NCBI GenBank assembly: GCA_944392715.1
Contig: CALXXQ010000038.1
Coordinates: 1 to 49,321, forward strand
Direction: 5' to 3'
Source: an uncultured Brachyspira sp.
GTDB taxonomy: Bacteria > Spirochaetota > Brachyspiria > Brachyspirales > Brachyspiraceae
DNA length: 49,321 nt
Positions 26,423 through 36,157 of the stretch are shown piece by piece. Position numbers and translations under genes: made by a program. Positions within the stretch are counted from its first letter, which is position 1. Each line of letters starts with the position of its first letter. Under the pieces are notes generated by a model. It saw nothing but the letters and a program-made list of their open reading frames with translations, had not been told where the DNA came from and did not search any database.

Positions 26423-28072
26423 TTATGCTATTAAATTAAATTTTTTCAAATCATCATCAGCATTAGTTATTCCAGAAATGCCAAATTTAGAAACTAATAT
26501 ATTAACCACATTAGGTGATAAGAATCCAGGTACTGTAGGACCAAGATGAATATTTTTAATTCCTAAATATAATAGTGCAAGTAAAACTATTACAGCTTTC
26601 TGTTCATACCAAGCTATATTATAAACTATAGGTAAATCATTAATATCTTCTAAACCAAATAAATCTTTAAGTCCCAAAGCAATAACAGCTAATGAATAAG
26701 AATCATTACACTGACCTGCATCTAATACTCTAGGTATACCGTTAATATCTCCTAAATCCAATTTATTATATCTGTATTTAGCACATCCTGCTGTTAGTAT
26801 TACAGTATCTTTAGGAAGTTTTTTAGCAAACTCAGTATAGTATTCTCTTTCTTTATGTCTTCCATCACAACCTCCCATTACAATGAATCTTTTTATAGCA
26901 CCAGATTTAACAGCTTCAGCAATTTTATCTTTAAGAGATAATACTTGATTATGTGCAAATCCTCCTACTATAAAACCGCTTTCTATTTCCTTAGGAGCCT
27001 GACATTTTTTGGCATGCTCTATTATAGGAGTAAAATCTTTATCATTTTCTTTATCAGTATGGCTTTCTATATGTTTTAATCCTTCAAAACCAGCAGCACC
27101 TGTTGTATATACTCTATCTTTATAACTTTCTAAAGGTGTTACTATACAATTTGTAGTCATAAGTATTGGACCATTAAAGCTTTCAAAATCTTTTCTTTGA
27201 TCCCACCAAGCTCCACCGTAATTTCCTACAAAGTGTTTATATTTTTTTAATTCAGGATAATAATGTGCAGGAAGCATTTCTGAATGAGTGTATACATCTA
27301 CTCCAGTACCTTCAGTTTGTTTTAATAATATTTCTATGTCTTTTAAGTCATGTCCTGAAACTAATATACCAGGATTTTTACCAACACCTATATTTACTTT
27401 TGTAATTTCAGGATTGCCATAAGTAGAAGTATTAGCCTTATCAAGTAAAGCCATTCCATCAACTCCATTTTTTCCTGTTTCAAGTACTAATGCTAAAAGC
27501 TCATCAGTATTTATATCATTTCTTAATGTTTCATTTAAAGCTCTTTGTATGAATGCATCTACCTCTTCATTCTCATAATCAAGCATATTTGCATGTCTTA
27601 TATAAGCACTTAATCCTTTAACTCCGTATATAACTGTTTCTTTTAAGCTTCTTATATCTTCATTTTTTTCTTCTAATACACCTACAGTTTTTGACTTAGC
27701 ATCCATATCTTCTTTACTTTTAGGTGTCCATAAAGATTCTTCAAGTATTAATGATTTATCATTCACTTGATTTGCTAATTCATTACAAAGTTTTGAAGTA
27801 TATTCTATTCTTTTATAAAAAACTTCTTTATCAAAGTTGGCATTTGTTATTGTAGTAAATAAATTAAATGTTATATCATGATTGATTTTTTTATCTACTT
27901 TTCCGCCTTCTTTTCTTATAGCATTTGTTATATTAGAAAGTCCTTTAGTTACATGAACAAGTAAATCTTCTAAATATGCTAATTCAGGCTTTTTACCGCA
28001 TACTCCTGATATAACACATCCTGTATTATTCATTGTTTCCTGACATTGATAGCAAAACATTTTATTATCCAT
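26423..28072 (-). CDS. hcp: Hydroxylamine reductase (hybrid cluster protein)
   Basis: Cytoplasmic Fe-S/Fe-O-S hybrid cluster protein that reduces hydroxylamine or nitric oxide in nitrosative stress. It is 549 residues from ATG 28072, which has GGAGG (28082-28086) at a good distance; the longer frame to 28114 would put the start inside the upstream gene. Cys7, Cys10, Cys19 and Cys25 (CX2CX8CX5C) match the strict-anaerobe class. The hybrid-cluster ligands are in [19 protein letters not shown] and [10 protein letters not shown]. It lies 28 nt after an Rrf2-family regulator and is co-transcribed from the operator-bearing promoter at 28551. No hcr reductase gene is adjacent. Confidence 0.96.
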   Translation of the reverse strand: MDNKMFCYQCQETMNNTGCVISGVCGKKPELAYLEDLLVHVTKGLSNITNAIRKEGGKVDKKINHDITFNLFTTITNANFDKEVFYKRIEYTSKLCNELANQVNDKSLILEESLWTPKSKEDMDAKSKTVGVLEEKNEDIRSLKETVIYGVKGLSAYIRHANMLDYENEEVDAFIQRALNETLRNDINTDELLALVLETGKNGVDGMALLDKANTSTYGNPEITKVNIGVGKNPGILVSGHDLKDIEILLKQTEGTGVDVYTHSEMLPAHYYPELKKYKHFVGNYGGAWWDQRKDFESFNGPILMTTNCIVTPLESYKDRVYTTGAAGFEGLKHIESHTDKENDKDFTPIIEHAKKCQAPKEIESGFIVGGFAHNQVLSLKDKIAEAVKSGAIKRFIVMGGCDGRHKEREYYTEFAKKLPKDTVILTAGCAKYRYNKLDLGDINGIPRVLDAGQCNDSYSLAVIALGLKDLFGLEDINDLPIVYNIAWYEQKAVIVLLALLYLGIKNIHLGPTVPGFLSPNVVNILVSKFGISGITNADDDLKKFNLIA

Positions 28073-28100
28073 ATAATAAATCCTCCATTTTTTATTGTTT

Positions 28101-28538
28101 TTATTTTTTATCATTTGTTTTTTTATTTATTTTGAAATCTTTATCGAGCAGATAATGGTCTTTAATAGTGTGGCTTTCCATATAATTTTTGAATTTTCTA
28201 TTTATATCATTAACTAAATCACCCATTATGCAGTCTGAACAGTATTTATCAGATTTAGAATGAAACAAACAGCTTCTCTGCCAATTTTTACCCTCTATAG
28301 CCTCATATATTTCTAAAAATGATGTATTTTCTTTTCCTTGAGCTATTCTAAACCCTCCTGCAGGTCCTTTTGAAGAAGTAAGATATCCAGCCTTTACAAG
28401 TGTTTGAAGAACCTTTGATAAATGATTTGAAGATACATCAAATCTATCTGCTATATCCTTTAGAGAGGCAAATTCTTTTATGGAGATATATACAGCAGAA
28501 TGTAATGCTATGGCTGAAGCTTCTGATATTTGAATCAT
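28101..28538 (-). CDS. Rrf2-family Fe-S transcriptional regulator (NsrR/IscR-like)
   Basis: A 145-residue winged-helix regulator. The N-terminal HTH covers [21 protein letters not shown] (25-45), followed by the Rrf2 wing GPAGGF (58-63). Three cysteines, Cys90, Cys100 and Cys103, sit where NsrR and IscR bind an Fe-S cluster, although the spacing (X9, X2) differs from the usual X5/X5. Being first in the operon with hcp strongly suggests a repressor of hcp that responds to NO or Fe-S damage. AAGGAA precedes the ATG. Autoregulation is likely through the dyad at 28551-28578. Confidence 0.92.
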   Translation of the reverse strand: MIQISEASAIALHSAVYISIKEFASLKDIADRFDVSSNHLSKVLQTLVKAGYLTSSKGPAGGFRIAQGKENTSFLEIYEAIEGKNWQRSCLFHSKSDKYCSDCIMGDLVNDINRKFKNYMESHTIKDHYLLDKDFKINKKTNDKK

Positions 28539-28550
28539 TCTAATTCCTTA

Positions 28551-28593
28551 TTTAGTATATTAGCACTATAATACCAAATTAATTTTTTGTCAA
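28551..28593 (-). promoter_or_regulatory. rrf2-hcp promoter with overlapping dyad operator
   Basis: On the minus strand TTGACA (28588-28593), 17-nt spacer, TATAGT (28565-28570). An imperfect 28-bp dyad (28551-28578; arms TTTAGTAT and the complement of ATACCAAA) covers the -10 region. That is a typical position for an Rrf2-family repressor site. Confidence 0.65.
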
Positions 28594-28676
28594 TAGATAT
28601 ATAAAAAATAAATAATTTGATTAATTATTTTTTATTAAAAATTAGTATATATTTATATTTTTTAATAATAAAAAAT

Positions 28677-28742
28677 GAAGAAGTTTAAAAATATTGTATA
28701 AAAAAGAGTTTAACTTAATTAAAAGCTAAGCTCCTTTTTTAT
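28677..28742 (-). repeat. Terminator-bearing direct repeat, copy 1
   Basis: About 66 bp starting GAAGAA and containing the hairpin GAGTTTA...TAAGCTC. It matches 29075-29140 in the same orientation, 398-400 bp away. The 0.33 kb between the copies has no ORF I can support; it has more GC than other gaps (CGCGTAGCG at ~28770) and a hairpin CAACTTTTT/AAAAAGTTG at 28900-28925. Confidence 0.65.
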
Positions 28743-29074
28743 ATAGAGTTATACTATTTGCGTTTTTCGCGTAGCGTGTCCGAAGGATAAAAACTTTTTT
28801 GTAGCATAAAAAAGTAGATAATTGATAATTCAAATTTTTTTAAAATATAGCCAAATAACTATATTTTATCAATTTTATATATTTTTATGCATGTGCTATC
28901 AACTTTTTCCCGCTGCAAAAAGTTGCAAAAAGTGCAAATGTTTTAACTTTATATGTTATGGATTTTACAAAATGTAAAAATAATGGCTCTGTTTTGAATA
29001 AAAATGCTGTCTTTCTTGAAACGTATACGAGTTTATAAAGTATATAGCTTCTTTGACGAAGTGCTGAAAAAGTT

Positions 29075-29140
29075 GAAGAAATAAAAAATATTCTATAAAT
29101 AAAAAGAGCTTAACTTAATTAAAAGCTAAGCTCTTTTTTA
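29075..29140 (-). terminator. trxB terminator, second copy of the direct repeat
   Basis: GAGCTTA / TAAGCTC hairpin (29105-29133). On the minus strand A/T-rich flanks supply a T tract 15-50 nt after the trxB stop. Nearly identical to 28677-28742. Confidence 0.75.
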
Positions 29141-29154
29141 TTAAAATTATAAAA

Positions 29155-30087
29155 TTAAGCTTTGTTCAAATAATGAGTTACGCTCATAGCAGCAACTGCA
29201 CCTTCTCCAACAGCATTAGCAACTTGACGAACAGGCTTTAATATAGAATCTCCGCAAGCAAATACACCAGGAATATTAGTTTCCATTGTAGACATATTTG
29301 TAACTATGTGCCCAGTTTCTTTTAATTCTAATCCAGTGTCTTTTAAGAAATGAGTTGCAGGCTCCTGACCTACAAATACAAATACTCCGTCTACAGGCTG
29401 ATCATGTATAGAACCATCTAATACATTTTTAATTTTTATATTATTAACTTTACCATCTCCGCAAATCTCATCGATTACAGAATCAAGTACATATTCTACT
29501 TTTCCAGTGTCTGTTAAATGCTTAACATTTATAGGTTCAGCTCTGAATTCTTTTCTTCTATGAACTAAATATATTTTATTAACGAATCTTGTAAGGAAAT
29601 ATGATTCATCAAAAGCACTGTTTCCTCCTCCAACTACAGCAACAGTCTTATTTCTGTAAAAAGCACCATCGCAAGTAGCACAATAAGAAACACCTTTTCC
29701 AGAAAAAGTTTCTTCTCCATTAGCACCCAATTTCTTAGCGAAACCGCCCATAGCAAGTATTATTGTTTTTGTTTCATATGTTTTACCGTCAGCAGTTATA
29801 ACTTTTTTTACTTCATCTTTGATATTTTCTACTTTTATAACTTCATCATAAACTATTTCATTTTTAGAGAATTTTTCAGCATGCTGCTGCATTCTAGAAA
29901 CTAATTCAAAAGAACTCATCTCTTCAGGAAAACCTAAATAATTCTCAACTGTATCAGTACTCATCATCTGTCCGCCGATACCTTTTTTTTCTATAAGAAT
30001 AGAATTTGTTAAAGCTCTTCCTAAATAGAGCATAGCTGAAAGTCCAGCAGGACCTCCTCCTATTATAATGCTATCATATACAGACAT
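29155..30087 (-). CDS. trxB: Thioredoxin reductase
   Basis: FAD/NADPH flavoprotein that reduces thioredoxin. 310 residues, the standard length, with FAD-binding GGGPAG (10-15), redox-active CATC (Cys136/Cys139), NADPH-binding VGGGNSAFDE and C-terminal GVFACGD. The last residues are VTHYLNKA. The AAAGGAGTG ribosome site is strong. It has its own consensus promoter (30119-30147) and terminator, so it is monocistronic. Next to hcp, it completes a redox-stress neighbourhood. Confidence 0.98.
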   Translation of the reverse strand: MSVYDSIIIGGGPAGLSAMLYLGRALTNSILIEKKGIGGQMMSTDTVENYLGFPEEMSSFELVSRMQQHAEKFSKNEIVYDEVIKVENIKDEVKKVITADGKTYETKTIILAMGGFAKKLGANGEETFSGKGVSYCATCDGAFYRNKTVAVVGGGNSAFDESYFLTRFVNKIYLVHRRKEFRAEPINVKHLTDTGKVEYVLDSVIDEICGDGKVNNIKIKNVLDGSIHDQPVDGVFVFVGQEPATHFLKDTGLELKETGHIVTNMSTMETNIPGVFACGDSILKPVRQVANAVGEGAVAAMSVTHYLNKA

Positions 30088-30118
30088 ATAAACACTCCTT
30101 TTATTATTAATAATAATT

Positions 30119-30147
30119 ATTATATAGTACTAATTATAAATAGTCAA
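30119..30147 (-). promoter_or_regulatory. trxB promoter
   Basis: On the minus strand TTGACT (30142-30147), 17-nt spacer, TATAAT (30119-30124). A near-ideal housekeeping promoter. Confidence 0.75.
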
Positions 30148-30169
30148 GTTAGATTCATAAAACATTTTG

Positions 30170-31636
30170 TTATTTAAAATGTTTTTTTACATATGCTATT
30201 ATTTCACTTGCATTTGCAATTTCTCTAGAAGAGTTTCCTACACGTATATAGAATTTTTCTTCTTTAGCACCTTGCTTATTTGTTATTTTAGTATATACAG
30301 GTTCTCTTCCTCTGCTTATATATACTATACAAATATCTTTTTCATCTTCTACAACAAAATCTATTCTAATACCTTCAGCAGAAAATGCATTTCCATAATA
30401 AGTTTCTATTAATGTTCTTAAATGCAGCTCAAAAAAATCTCTATTCGGATGCTTTAAAGTAGAGTAATCATGTTCCAACCCTATAATTTGTCCGTCATTT
30501 GTAATACCTATAAATAGTCTTCCGCCTTCTGTATTACTAAATGCCGCAATGGATTTCATAATTACTTCTTCCAATGCCTTATTTATTTTTTCAGTATTGC
30601 TGTCATACCTTAAAGTAGATTTGAATTCAACATTAGTATTTTCACCTTCTTCAATTATCTTTTTTATATTCATATGATTTCTTTTCAAATCTTCAATTAT
30701 TCTTATATAGTGAATTGCAAGCATTACTATTATAACTACAGTAACTATCACAAATATAACTAAGAATAATATTATAGGTATTTGTATTTTATTAATAAGG
30801 GCTTTTTCTGGTATAATTATGCCTATTTCTATATTATTATTAGCTACAGAGAAAGAACCTTTATATCCCCAGTAATTATTATCTTTATATGATACTTTTA
30901 TCATATCTTCATTTGTGCCTTTAAATTCTTCAGTCATTATATCAGCTATAGTTACATAGTCTAAATTATTATTAATACCATTATTTGTAGAAGAATATGA
31001 TATAGGGAAAGTTATTTTACTATTTCCTGTTACCAAATATGCATACATATTATCAATATTTTTCAATTCAACATCACTAAAGTTTACATTAAATTGTGAA
31101 ATATATTCAAAAGCAATATTTTCATTAGCTATATATATAAGATGTATATAAGGTTTTCCATCTCTAATATAGAAAGAATCAATACTAAGCTGTTCAAATG
31201 GTACGGATGAATATTGATTTGTATTATTATTCGTTACAATATGCCCGACTACTTTATATCCATTTCCTTCTTTAGTAATTGACATATAATTATTTCCAAC
31301 CTGCATAGCAGCTTTTTCTATAAATCTATGTTTTGGAAAAAAGTTTGTTATTAAAATTTTATATGCTTCAGGGGCCTGATTAACTATATCAAATATAGGA
31401 GTCATCTGCATAGAAAAATAGTATGTAGGATAGAATATTTTAGAGTATTCTTCAACTATTGAAGTTTTCACATCTTGAAAAAGAGATTTAAATATAAATT
31501 TAATAGGTATAGGGCTTCTAATCTGCATATAGACTAAAACAATTATGAATAAGAACAAAATTGAAATAACTACATCTCTTAATATTCTGTTTTTTAGTTC
31601 AGTTTTAGATAAGAACCTTCCAGATATAATTTTCAT
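30170..31636 (-). CDS. Two-TM membrane sensor fused to AlbA_2 (Schlafen-type) DNA-binding domain
   Basis: 488 residues. TM helix 1 is at ~21-39, an extracytoplasmic domain of ~250 residues follows, TM helix 2 is at ~287-315, and the cytoplasmic part is an AlbA_2 / divergent AAA-4 domain (about 330-485). Motifs include GENTNVEFKSTL, AAFSNTEGGRLFIGITNDG and FYIRVGNSSREI. AlbA_2 domains usually occur in soluble nucleic-acid-binding or regulatory proteins. Here the layout resembles a one-component receptor that might signal to DNA or RNA from the membrane. The extracytoplasmic domain is not recognised; it resembles Cache-like sensors only in topology. Single gene; no partner kinase is nearby. Confidence 0.82.
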   Translation of the reverse strand: MKIISGRFLSKTELKNRILRDVVISILFLFIIVLVYMQIRSPIPIKFIFKSLFQDVKTSIVEEYSKIFYPTYYFSMQMTPIFDIVNQAPEAYKILITNFFPKHRFIEKAAMQVGNNYMSITKEGNGYKVVGHIVTNNNTNQYSSVPFEQLSIDSFYIRDGKPYIHLIYIANENIAFEYISQFNVNFSDVELKNIDNMYAYLVTGNSKITFPISYSSTNNGINNNLDYVTIADIMTEEFKGTNEDMIKVSYKDNNYWGYKGSFSVANNNIEIGIIIPEKALINKIQIPIILFLVIFVIVTVVIIVMLAIHYIRIIEDLKRNHMNIKKIIEEGENTNVEFKSTLRYDSNTEKINKALEEVIMKSIAAFSNTEGGRLFIGITNDGQIIGLEHDYSTLKHPNRDFFELHLRTLIETYYGNAFSAEGIRIDFVVEDEKDICIVYISRGREPVYTKITNKQGAKEEKFYIRVGNSSREIANASEIIAYVKKHFK

Positions 31637-31817
31637 ACCATATCCATTAATACCATTTTATTATATACTCTATTATACTATTATATATATTAGTATAATA
31701 ACATATATACGATATATTAGCAACCTAATTATTATATTAACTTTTACAAAATTACATATTATAATTGCTATACTTGTATTTTTATTTAAAAATATAATAA
31801 ATAATTAGATTTATTTA

Positions 31818-32798
31818 TCATAATTTTAATGAGTTTAAAAAATCTAATTTTTTGTCGCTCTGTTCATTATCTCCGCCTTCATGCCCATTAAAAGTATAAA
31901 CTTCAATAGATTTTTCACCAGCATAATTATTATAAGCTGAAAATACTGTTGAAGGAGGGCATAAAATATCCATAAGTCCTACAGAGAATAATGCTTTTGC
32001 TTTAGCTCTTTTAGCAAATATACTTCCGTCAAAATATGATAATGTTTCAAAAGCAGTTTTTTCATGTTTTCTATTAGTTTTGCAAAATCTAGCTATTTCA
32101 TTATAAGGTAAAGTATCAGTGATTGTGCAAGCTCTTTTATAATCGCATAAAAAAGGAACATCGATCATAGCAGCTTCTATTTTTTCTTTTTTAAGTTCAG
32201 CAAGTGCCAATACAGCTAATGCTATTCCTCCGCCCTGACTAGTTCCATTTACAGCAATTTTTCCTGTGAGAGGATGCTCTTTTGCAGCTTCAATAGACTT
32301 TACAGCATCAATAAAAACTCTTTTATAATAATAATCTTTTTTATCTAAAATACCCATAGTAAGAAATCCGTCAGCATGAGGAGTTGAACCTACTGGATCA
32401 GCAGTTGTAGCTCCATTTCCTCCTTCTGCACCTTGACCTCTTACTTCCATAACAAATACGCTGTATCCTGCTGAAGGAAAAAGAAGATGTTTATTAGGAT
32501 AATCTCTTCCTCCGCCGTATCCAGGATAACACATTATACATGTTAATTTTTCATTATTTTCTCTTGCATATTTAGGAGCTATATACCAGCCGTTTATATC
32601 ATGCTTAGAATAGCCTTTGAAAGTTAAATCCCATACATCAAATAATTTTAAATGAGTATCTATTAAATTGTATTTAACTTCTGTTTTATGATTATTTTCA
32701 TTTAAATTGCAAGTCCAAAATTCATCAAAATCTTTAGGCTCTTCGCTGCTTCCCTTATATTTATAAAGTTCTTCTAAACTTAAATCAAAAAAAGCCAT
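31818..32798 (-). CDS. CE7-family acetyl esterase (acetyl xylan esterase/cephalosporin-C deacetylase)
   Basis: Cytoplasmic alpha/beta hydrolase that removes acetyl groups from small acetylated sugars. 326 residues with the CE7 pattern: YPGYGGGRD (oxyanion), EVRGQG, the nucleophile loop NGTSQGGG with Ser187, Asp277 in SVGLMDILCPP and His306 in FNGHEGGD, a full triad. No signal peptide, so it acts after import. GGAGG precedes the ATG at good spacing. It stands alone between the AlbA_2 sensor and ApbE. Confidence 0.94.
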   Translation of the reverse strand: MAFFDLSLEELYKYKGSSEEPKDFDEFWTCNLNENNHKTEVKYNLIDTHLKLFDVWDLTFKGYSKHDINGWYIAPKYARENNEKLTCIMCYPGYGGGRDYPNKHLLFPSAGYSVFVMEVRGQGAEGGNGATTADPVGSTPHADGFLTMGILDKKDYYYKRVFIDAVKSIEAAKEHPLTGKIAVNGTSQGGGIALAVLALAELKKEKIEAAMIDVPFLCDYKRACTITDTLPYNEIARFCKTNRKHEKTAFETLSYFDGSIFAKRAKAKALFSVGLMDILCPPSTVFSAYNNYAGEKSIEVYTFNGHEGGDNEQSDKKLDFLNSLKL

Positions 32799-32877
32799 AT
32801 AATAACCTCCATAATTAATATATTTGCAGTATAGTATATATTATCTTTTTTTCAATATTTTATATACTGTTTAATAA

Positions 32878-33876
32878 TTAAAAATTTTCATTGGTTACTA
32901 TAAATAATTCACCTTCTGGAGTTACAATATAGGCCTCTTTATATTTGAAAGCTTCATTTGTAAAGAAGTTAGTACCCATCAAAAATGCAGTTGTAGATAA
33001 AGCATCTGCATCTTCGGCATTAGTATGTACTATTGTAGCAGATATACTGTTATAAGTTGGATATCCGATTTTTGCATCTATAATATGATGATAATTAGTA
33101 CCGTCTTGAGTAAAATACCTTTCATAATCGCCGCTTGTTACTATAGTATAATTTGTAGATTCTAAAAGTCCTAAATATCCGTCAGCATCATTTCTAGGAT
33201 TTCTTATAGCTATTACCCAAGGTTTGCCTTTGCTATTAAAACCATTAGCATAAGTATCTCCGCCATAATCTATTAAGTAATTTTTTATATTATATTCTTT
33301 AAATACATTTTTTAATTTATCTATTATATATCCTTTACCATAAGAGCCGAAATCAAATGTTAATGGCTTTGATAATGTCAATATTTTTTTATCATTATTT
33401 GTAACAATACTTACAGATGAATAATCTATATTAGCCAAAGCATTATCTATATCTTGTTTTAAAGGAACAGTCTGATTTTCTTTTACTCCGAATCCCCATA
33501 ATTCTATCAATGGTCTTACACTTATATCAAATGATGGATTTAATTTTGAATAATTCAATCCTGTAGTAAATATATGAGCTATTTCATCAGAAATTTCTAT
33601 CTCTTTTTTTCCTGATAAGCTTTCTTTATTTATTTTTGCTATTTCGCTTGAATCATTATAAGGGTTTAATATCCTATCCACTCTATTTATTTCATTTGTG
33701 ATACTGCCTATTAATTTTTCCATATTTTTATCTGATATTTGTGCTGTTATATTTAGTATTGTATCGCTTATCACAACAGTAGATGTTATATATTTATCTC
33801 TGCTTCTGTAAAATGAAACTGCTATTATTAATGCTATAGCTATTATTGGTATTGATAGGTAAATCTTTTTTTTCAT
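32878..33876 (-). CDS. apbE: FAD:protein FMN transferase
   Basis: Mg-dependent enzyme that attaches FMN covalently to Thr/Ser of flavoproteins such as RnfG/NqrC in the envelope. It starts with an N-terminal membrane anchor or signal (KKKIYLSIPIIAIALIIAV) and contains SFDISVRPLIELWGFG, FDFGSYGKGYIID, LIDYGGDTYANG and HHIIDAKIGYPTYNS, which carry the FAD and metal sites. ATG 33876 is chosen: it begins the signal and has a weak CGGAAA upstream, whereas the frame's earlier ATG at 33921 has no ribosome site. No Rnf/Nqr genes are nearby. Confidence 0.93.
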   Translation of the reverse strand: MKKKIYLSIPIIAIALIIAVSFYRSRDKYITSTVVISDTILNITAQISDKNMEKLIGSITNEINRVDRILNPYNDSSEIAKINKESLSGKKEIEISDEIAHIFTTGLNYSKLNPSFDISVRPLIELWGFGVKENQTVPLKQDIDNALANIDYSSVSIVTNNDKKILTLSKPLTFDFGSYGKGYIIDKLKNVFKEYNIKNYLIDYGGDTYANGFNSKGKPWVIAIRNPRNDADGYLGLLESTNYTIVTSGDYERYFTQDGTNYHHIIDAKIGYPTYNSISATIVHTNAEDADALSTTAFLMGTNFFTNEAFKYKEAYIVTPEGELFIVTNENF

Positions 33877-34140
33877 AATATTGATTTTCCGATAGATTAT
33901 TTTATTAATCTTATAAACCATTTATAAAAAATGATTGTAAAAACTTTAATAATTTCATTAATTATCATTTTTTTATATTAATTATCCTTTATGAAACAAT
34001 TATAAATATTATTTAAGTAAAAAATATTTACTATATTTTACTTAAATTATTATTTAAAAAATATAAAAGTATAATAAGTATTACAATTCTAATAAAATAA
34101 ATATATTTTGTAAAAAAACGTAAAAATAGGGTAAATTCTA

Positions 34141-34192
34141 TTGACATTAATCGTTTTTCTGCTATACTTATAATTGTAAAGATAATTTACAA
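34141..34192 (+). promoter_or_regulatory. Promoter and dyad upstream of PepSY-like gene
   Basis: TTGACA (34141-34146), 16-nt spacer, TATACT (34163-34168). Then TTGTAAA (34174-34180) / TTTACAA (34186-34192), a perfect inverted repeat with a 5-nt centre at the start-site region. It could be an operator or a 5' mRNA hairpin. The rest of the 311-bp gap 33922-34232 is plain AT-rich DNA. Confidence 0.7.
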
Positions 34193-34232
34193 GAGATTAT
34201 TTATAGAAAAATATAAATTAAGGAGATTCATT

Positions 34233-34664
34233 ATGACAAAAAAATTATTTGCTTTATTAATAACTTTGACAATATGTTCTACATCAAGCCTATTTGCTGA
34301 CTGGGTAGTACCAGCTTCATCATTGCCTCAAAAATCAAGAGCTTTAATAAGAAGAATTTATCCAAATGCACAAATATGGAAAGTTGAAAGAGATGGAAGA
34401 AAATTCGAAGTTGAATTGTCAAATGGCGCTTCTATAGATTTCTTACTTAATGGTAATTGGCTTAATATAGACGGAGGATGGAATGGAGTGCCTATGAGTG
34501 TTTTACCTCAGGCTATTGCTAATACAGTTAGAAGAACTTATCCTCAGGCTAGAATGATAGATGTTGAAAAAGAGTGGGGTAATTATAAAATAAAACTTAA
34601 TAATATGATGGAATTGTATATAGCTGCTAATGGTCAATTGATGGGTCAGCAATGGGACGATTAA
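34233..34664 (+). CDS. Exported PepSY-like (DUF2874-type) protein
   Basis: 143-residue periplasmic protein. The signal peptide ends at LFA (residue 22). The mature part is two tandem repeats of ~55 residues: SSLPQKSRALIRRIYPNAQI... and SVLPQAIANTVRRTYPQARM..., each an alpha helix followed by beta strands that end in an F/Y-rich hairpin. This is the PepSY-like fold known from Bacteroidetes and Treponema proteins. The strong AAGGAG ribosome site, consensus promoter and strong terminator suggest high expression. The ligand is unknown. Confidence 0.86.
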   Translation: MTKKLFALLITLTICSTSSLFADWVVPASSLPQKSRALIRRIYPNAQIWKVERDGRKFEVELSNGASIDFLLNGNWLNIDGGWNGVPMSVLPQAIANTVRRTYPQARMIDVEKEWGNYKIKLNNMMELYIAANGQLMGQQWDD

Positions 34665-34714
34665 TATATATACTTGAGGTTTATGAAAATAATTAAAGGT
34701 TTATGAAAATTTTA

Positions 34715-34749
34715 AGAGATGCTGTTTTTTAATGGCATCTCTTTTTTTA
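34715..34749 (+). terminator. Intrinsic terminator
   Basis: AGAGATGC (34715-34722) pairs with GCATCTCT (34735-34742), followed by T7. The upstream sequence GGTTTATGAAAAT occurs twice (~34678, ~34699). Confidence 0.9.
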
Positions 34750-35310
34750 TATATATTTAAATATTATCAATACGCTTTCACCATAAGTTTTTATATCATA
34801 CTTCATAGTTTTTAAAATGCTGTCATTTAAATTTTCATCTTCTAAAAATTTTTTATAATAATCAAGCCCAAATTCAGCAGCTAAAATACCATTATCATTT
34901 AATATATTTTTATTTACTATACAACTTATAATATCAAAATATATTTTAGAATGATAAGGCGGATCTAAATATATTATATCAAATTTATCATTAGTTTTTT
35001 TTACAAAATCTGAAGCTGATATTCTTTTTATTTTATATAATGATTCATCATTTTCAAATATATTTTTAGCATTCAAAAATATAGTTTTTACAGCCTCTCT
35101 GTCTATTTCTATCATAGTAACATGCTTTGCTTCTCTGCTTAATGCTTCAAAACCCATGGCACCGCTTCCAGAGCATAAATCTAAAAATGTTTTATCTTTT
35201 ATATCAACTATATTAAAAAATGCCTCTCTAACCTTACTTTGAGTAGGTCTAAAATCTCTCTTGGGAGTGATGATTTTTCTTCCTTTTTTATTTCCAGATA
35301 TAATATACAT
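34747..35310 (-). CDS. rsmD: 16S rRNA (guanine(966)-N2)-methyltransferase
   Basis: SAM-dependent methyltransferase that modifies G966 of 16S rRNA. 187 residues, standard for the family, with GKKGRKI... and RPTQSKVREAFFNI at the N-terminus, the SAM loop FLDLCSGSGAMG (42-53) and DPPY (116-119). It follows the LiaF-like gene by 3 nt, in the same unit. Confidence 0.96.
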   Translation of the reverse strand: MYIISGNKKGRKIITPKRDFRPTQSKVREAFFNIVDIKDKTFLDLCSGSGAMGFEALSREAKHVTMIEIDREAVKTIFLNAKNIFENDESLYKIKRISASDFVKKTNDKFDIIYLDPPYHSKIYFDIISCIVNKNILNDNGILAAEFGLDYYKKFLEDENLNDSILKTMKYDIKTYGESVLIIFKYI

Positions 35311-35313
35311 AAA

Positions 35314-35988
35314 TTATTTATATAAAACCCTAATTTGTGCAAATGCTGAACTTACATTTAAATAAAGTATTTTATCAGAATTGCCTATAATAAAATTAGT
35401 CTCTCCAAAGCTCACACTATCTCCTGTAGGGAGTGAAACAGAACCGAAAGCACTTTCAGCTTTTATATGAACCTGAACTTTATCACTAATTAAAACTACA
35501 GTATCTGAAAAGACAGTATTAATATCTATAGTTCTATTTCTATCTATATCCAAATTTGATAAATCTATATTTTTTGTTTTGAAATATACATTATATTTTG
35601 TTTTTTTATTTTTAGGTATGCTGTCTCTTACATAGTGCATTCCAAATAGTATATAAACACCCAAAAATATTATTATCATACCTATAATCATTCTGAATAT
35701 TGGAGTATATAATATAAAAGGCATATTAACATTAAAACAGTATCTTATAAGAACATATATCCCAGTTCCTATTACAAATATACCAAGAAGTATTTTTGAA
35801 GCATAAAATCCTTTTCCTACGACTATAGCACTTCCCCAAGCTATTATTAAAAGTGCAACTATTATTGTAAATACAGGTGTATATGCCAATGCTGGAATAT
35901 AAATATGAAAAACATATTGTAATAATATATAAGCACCTATTAAAATGACAATGCTTCCTATTAAAAATCTGGAGAATATAAATTTCAT
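35314..35988 (-). CDS. LiaF-like membrane protein (cell-envelope stress family)
   Basis: 224 residues. Four transmembrane helices in two similar pairs (about 8-28 and 36-56, then 63-85 and 92-114), a short linker and a C-terminal beta-rich domain (TKNIDLSNL, ESAFGSVSLPTGDSV, NVSSAFAQIRVLYK). This is the build of LiaF/YvqF and DUF5668 proteins, which sense or modulate envelope stress in Firmicutes. No LiaRS two-component genes are nearby. Transcribed together with rsmD, whose start codon comes 3 nt after the stop. Confidence 0.84.
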   Translation of the reverse strand: MKFIFSRFLIGSIVILIGAYILLQYVFHIYIPALAYTPVFTIIVALLIIAWGSAIVVGKGFYASKILLGIFVIGTGIYVLIRYCFNVNMPFILYTPIFRMIIGMIIIFLGVYILFGMHYVRDSIPKNKKTKYNVYFKTKNIDLSNLDIDRNRTIDINTVFSDTVVLISDKVQVHIKAESAFGSVSLPTGDSVSFGETNFIIGNSDKILYLNVSSAFAQIRVLYK

Positions 35989-36157
35989 AAATTAAGCCTA
36001 AATATATTTTATTTGCATATATACTAACTAATATTAATAAAAAAACAAGGGTCTTATAAAAATAATTAATATTATGTTAATATCTTTTATAATATTAATT
36101 ATATGTTATTATATATGTAAATTAATTTTAATTATATAAATACTGAGAAGAAGATAT

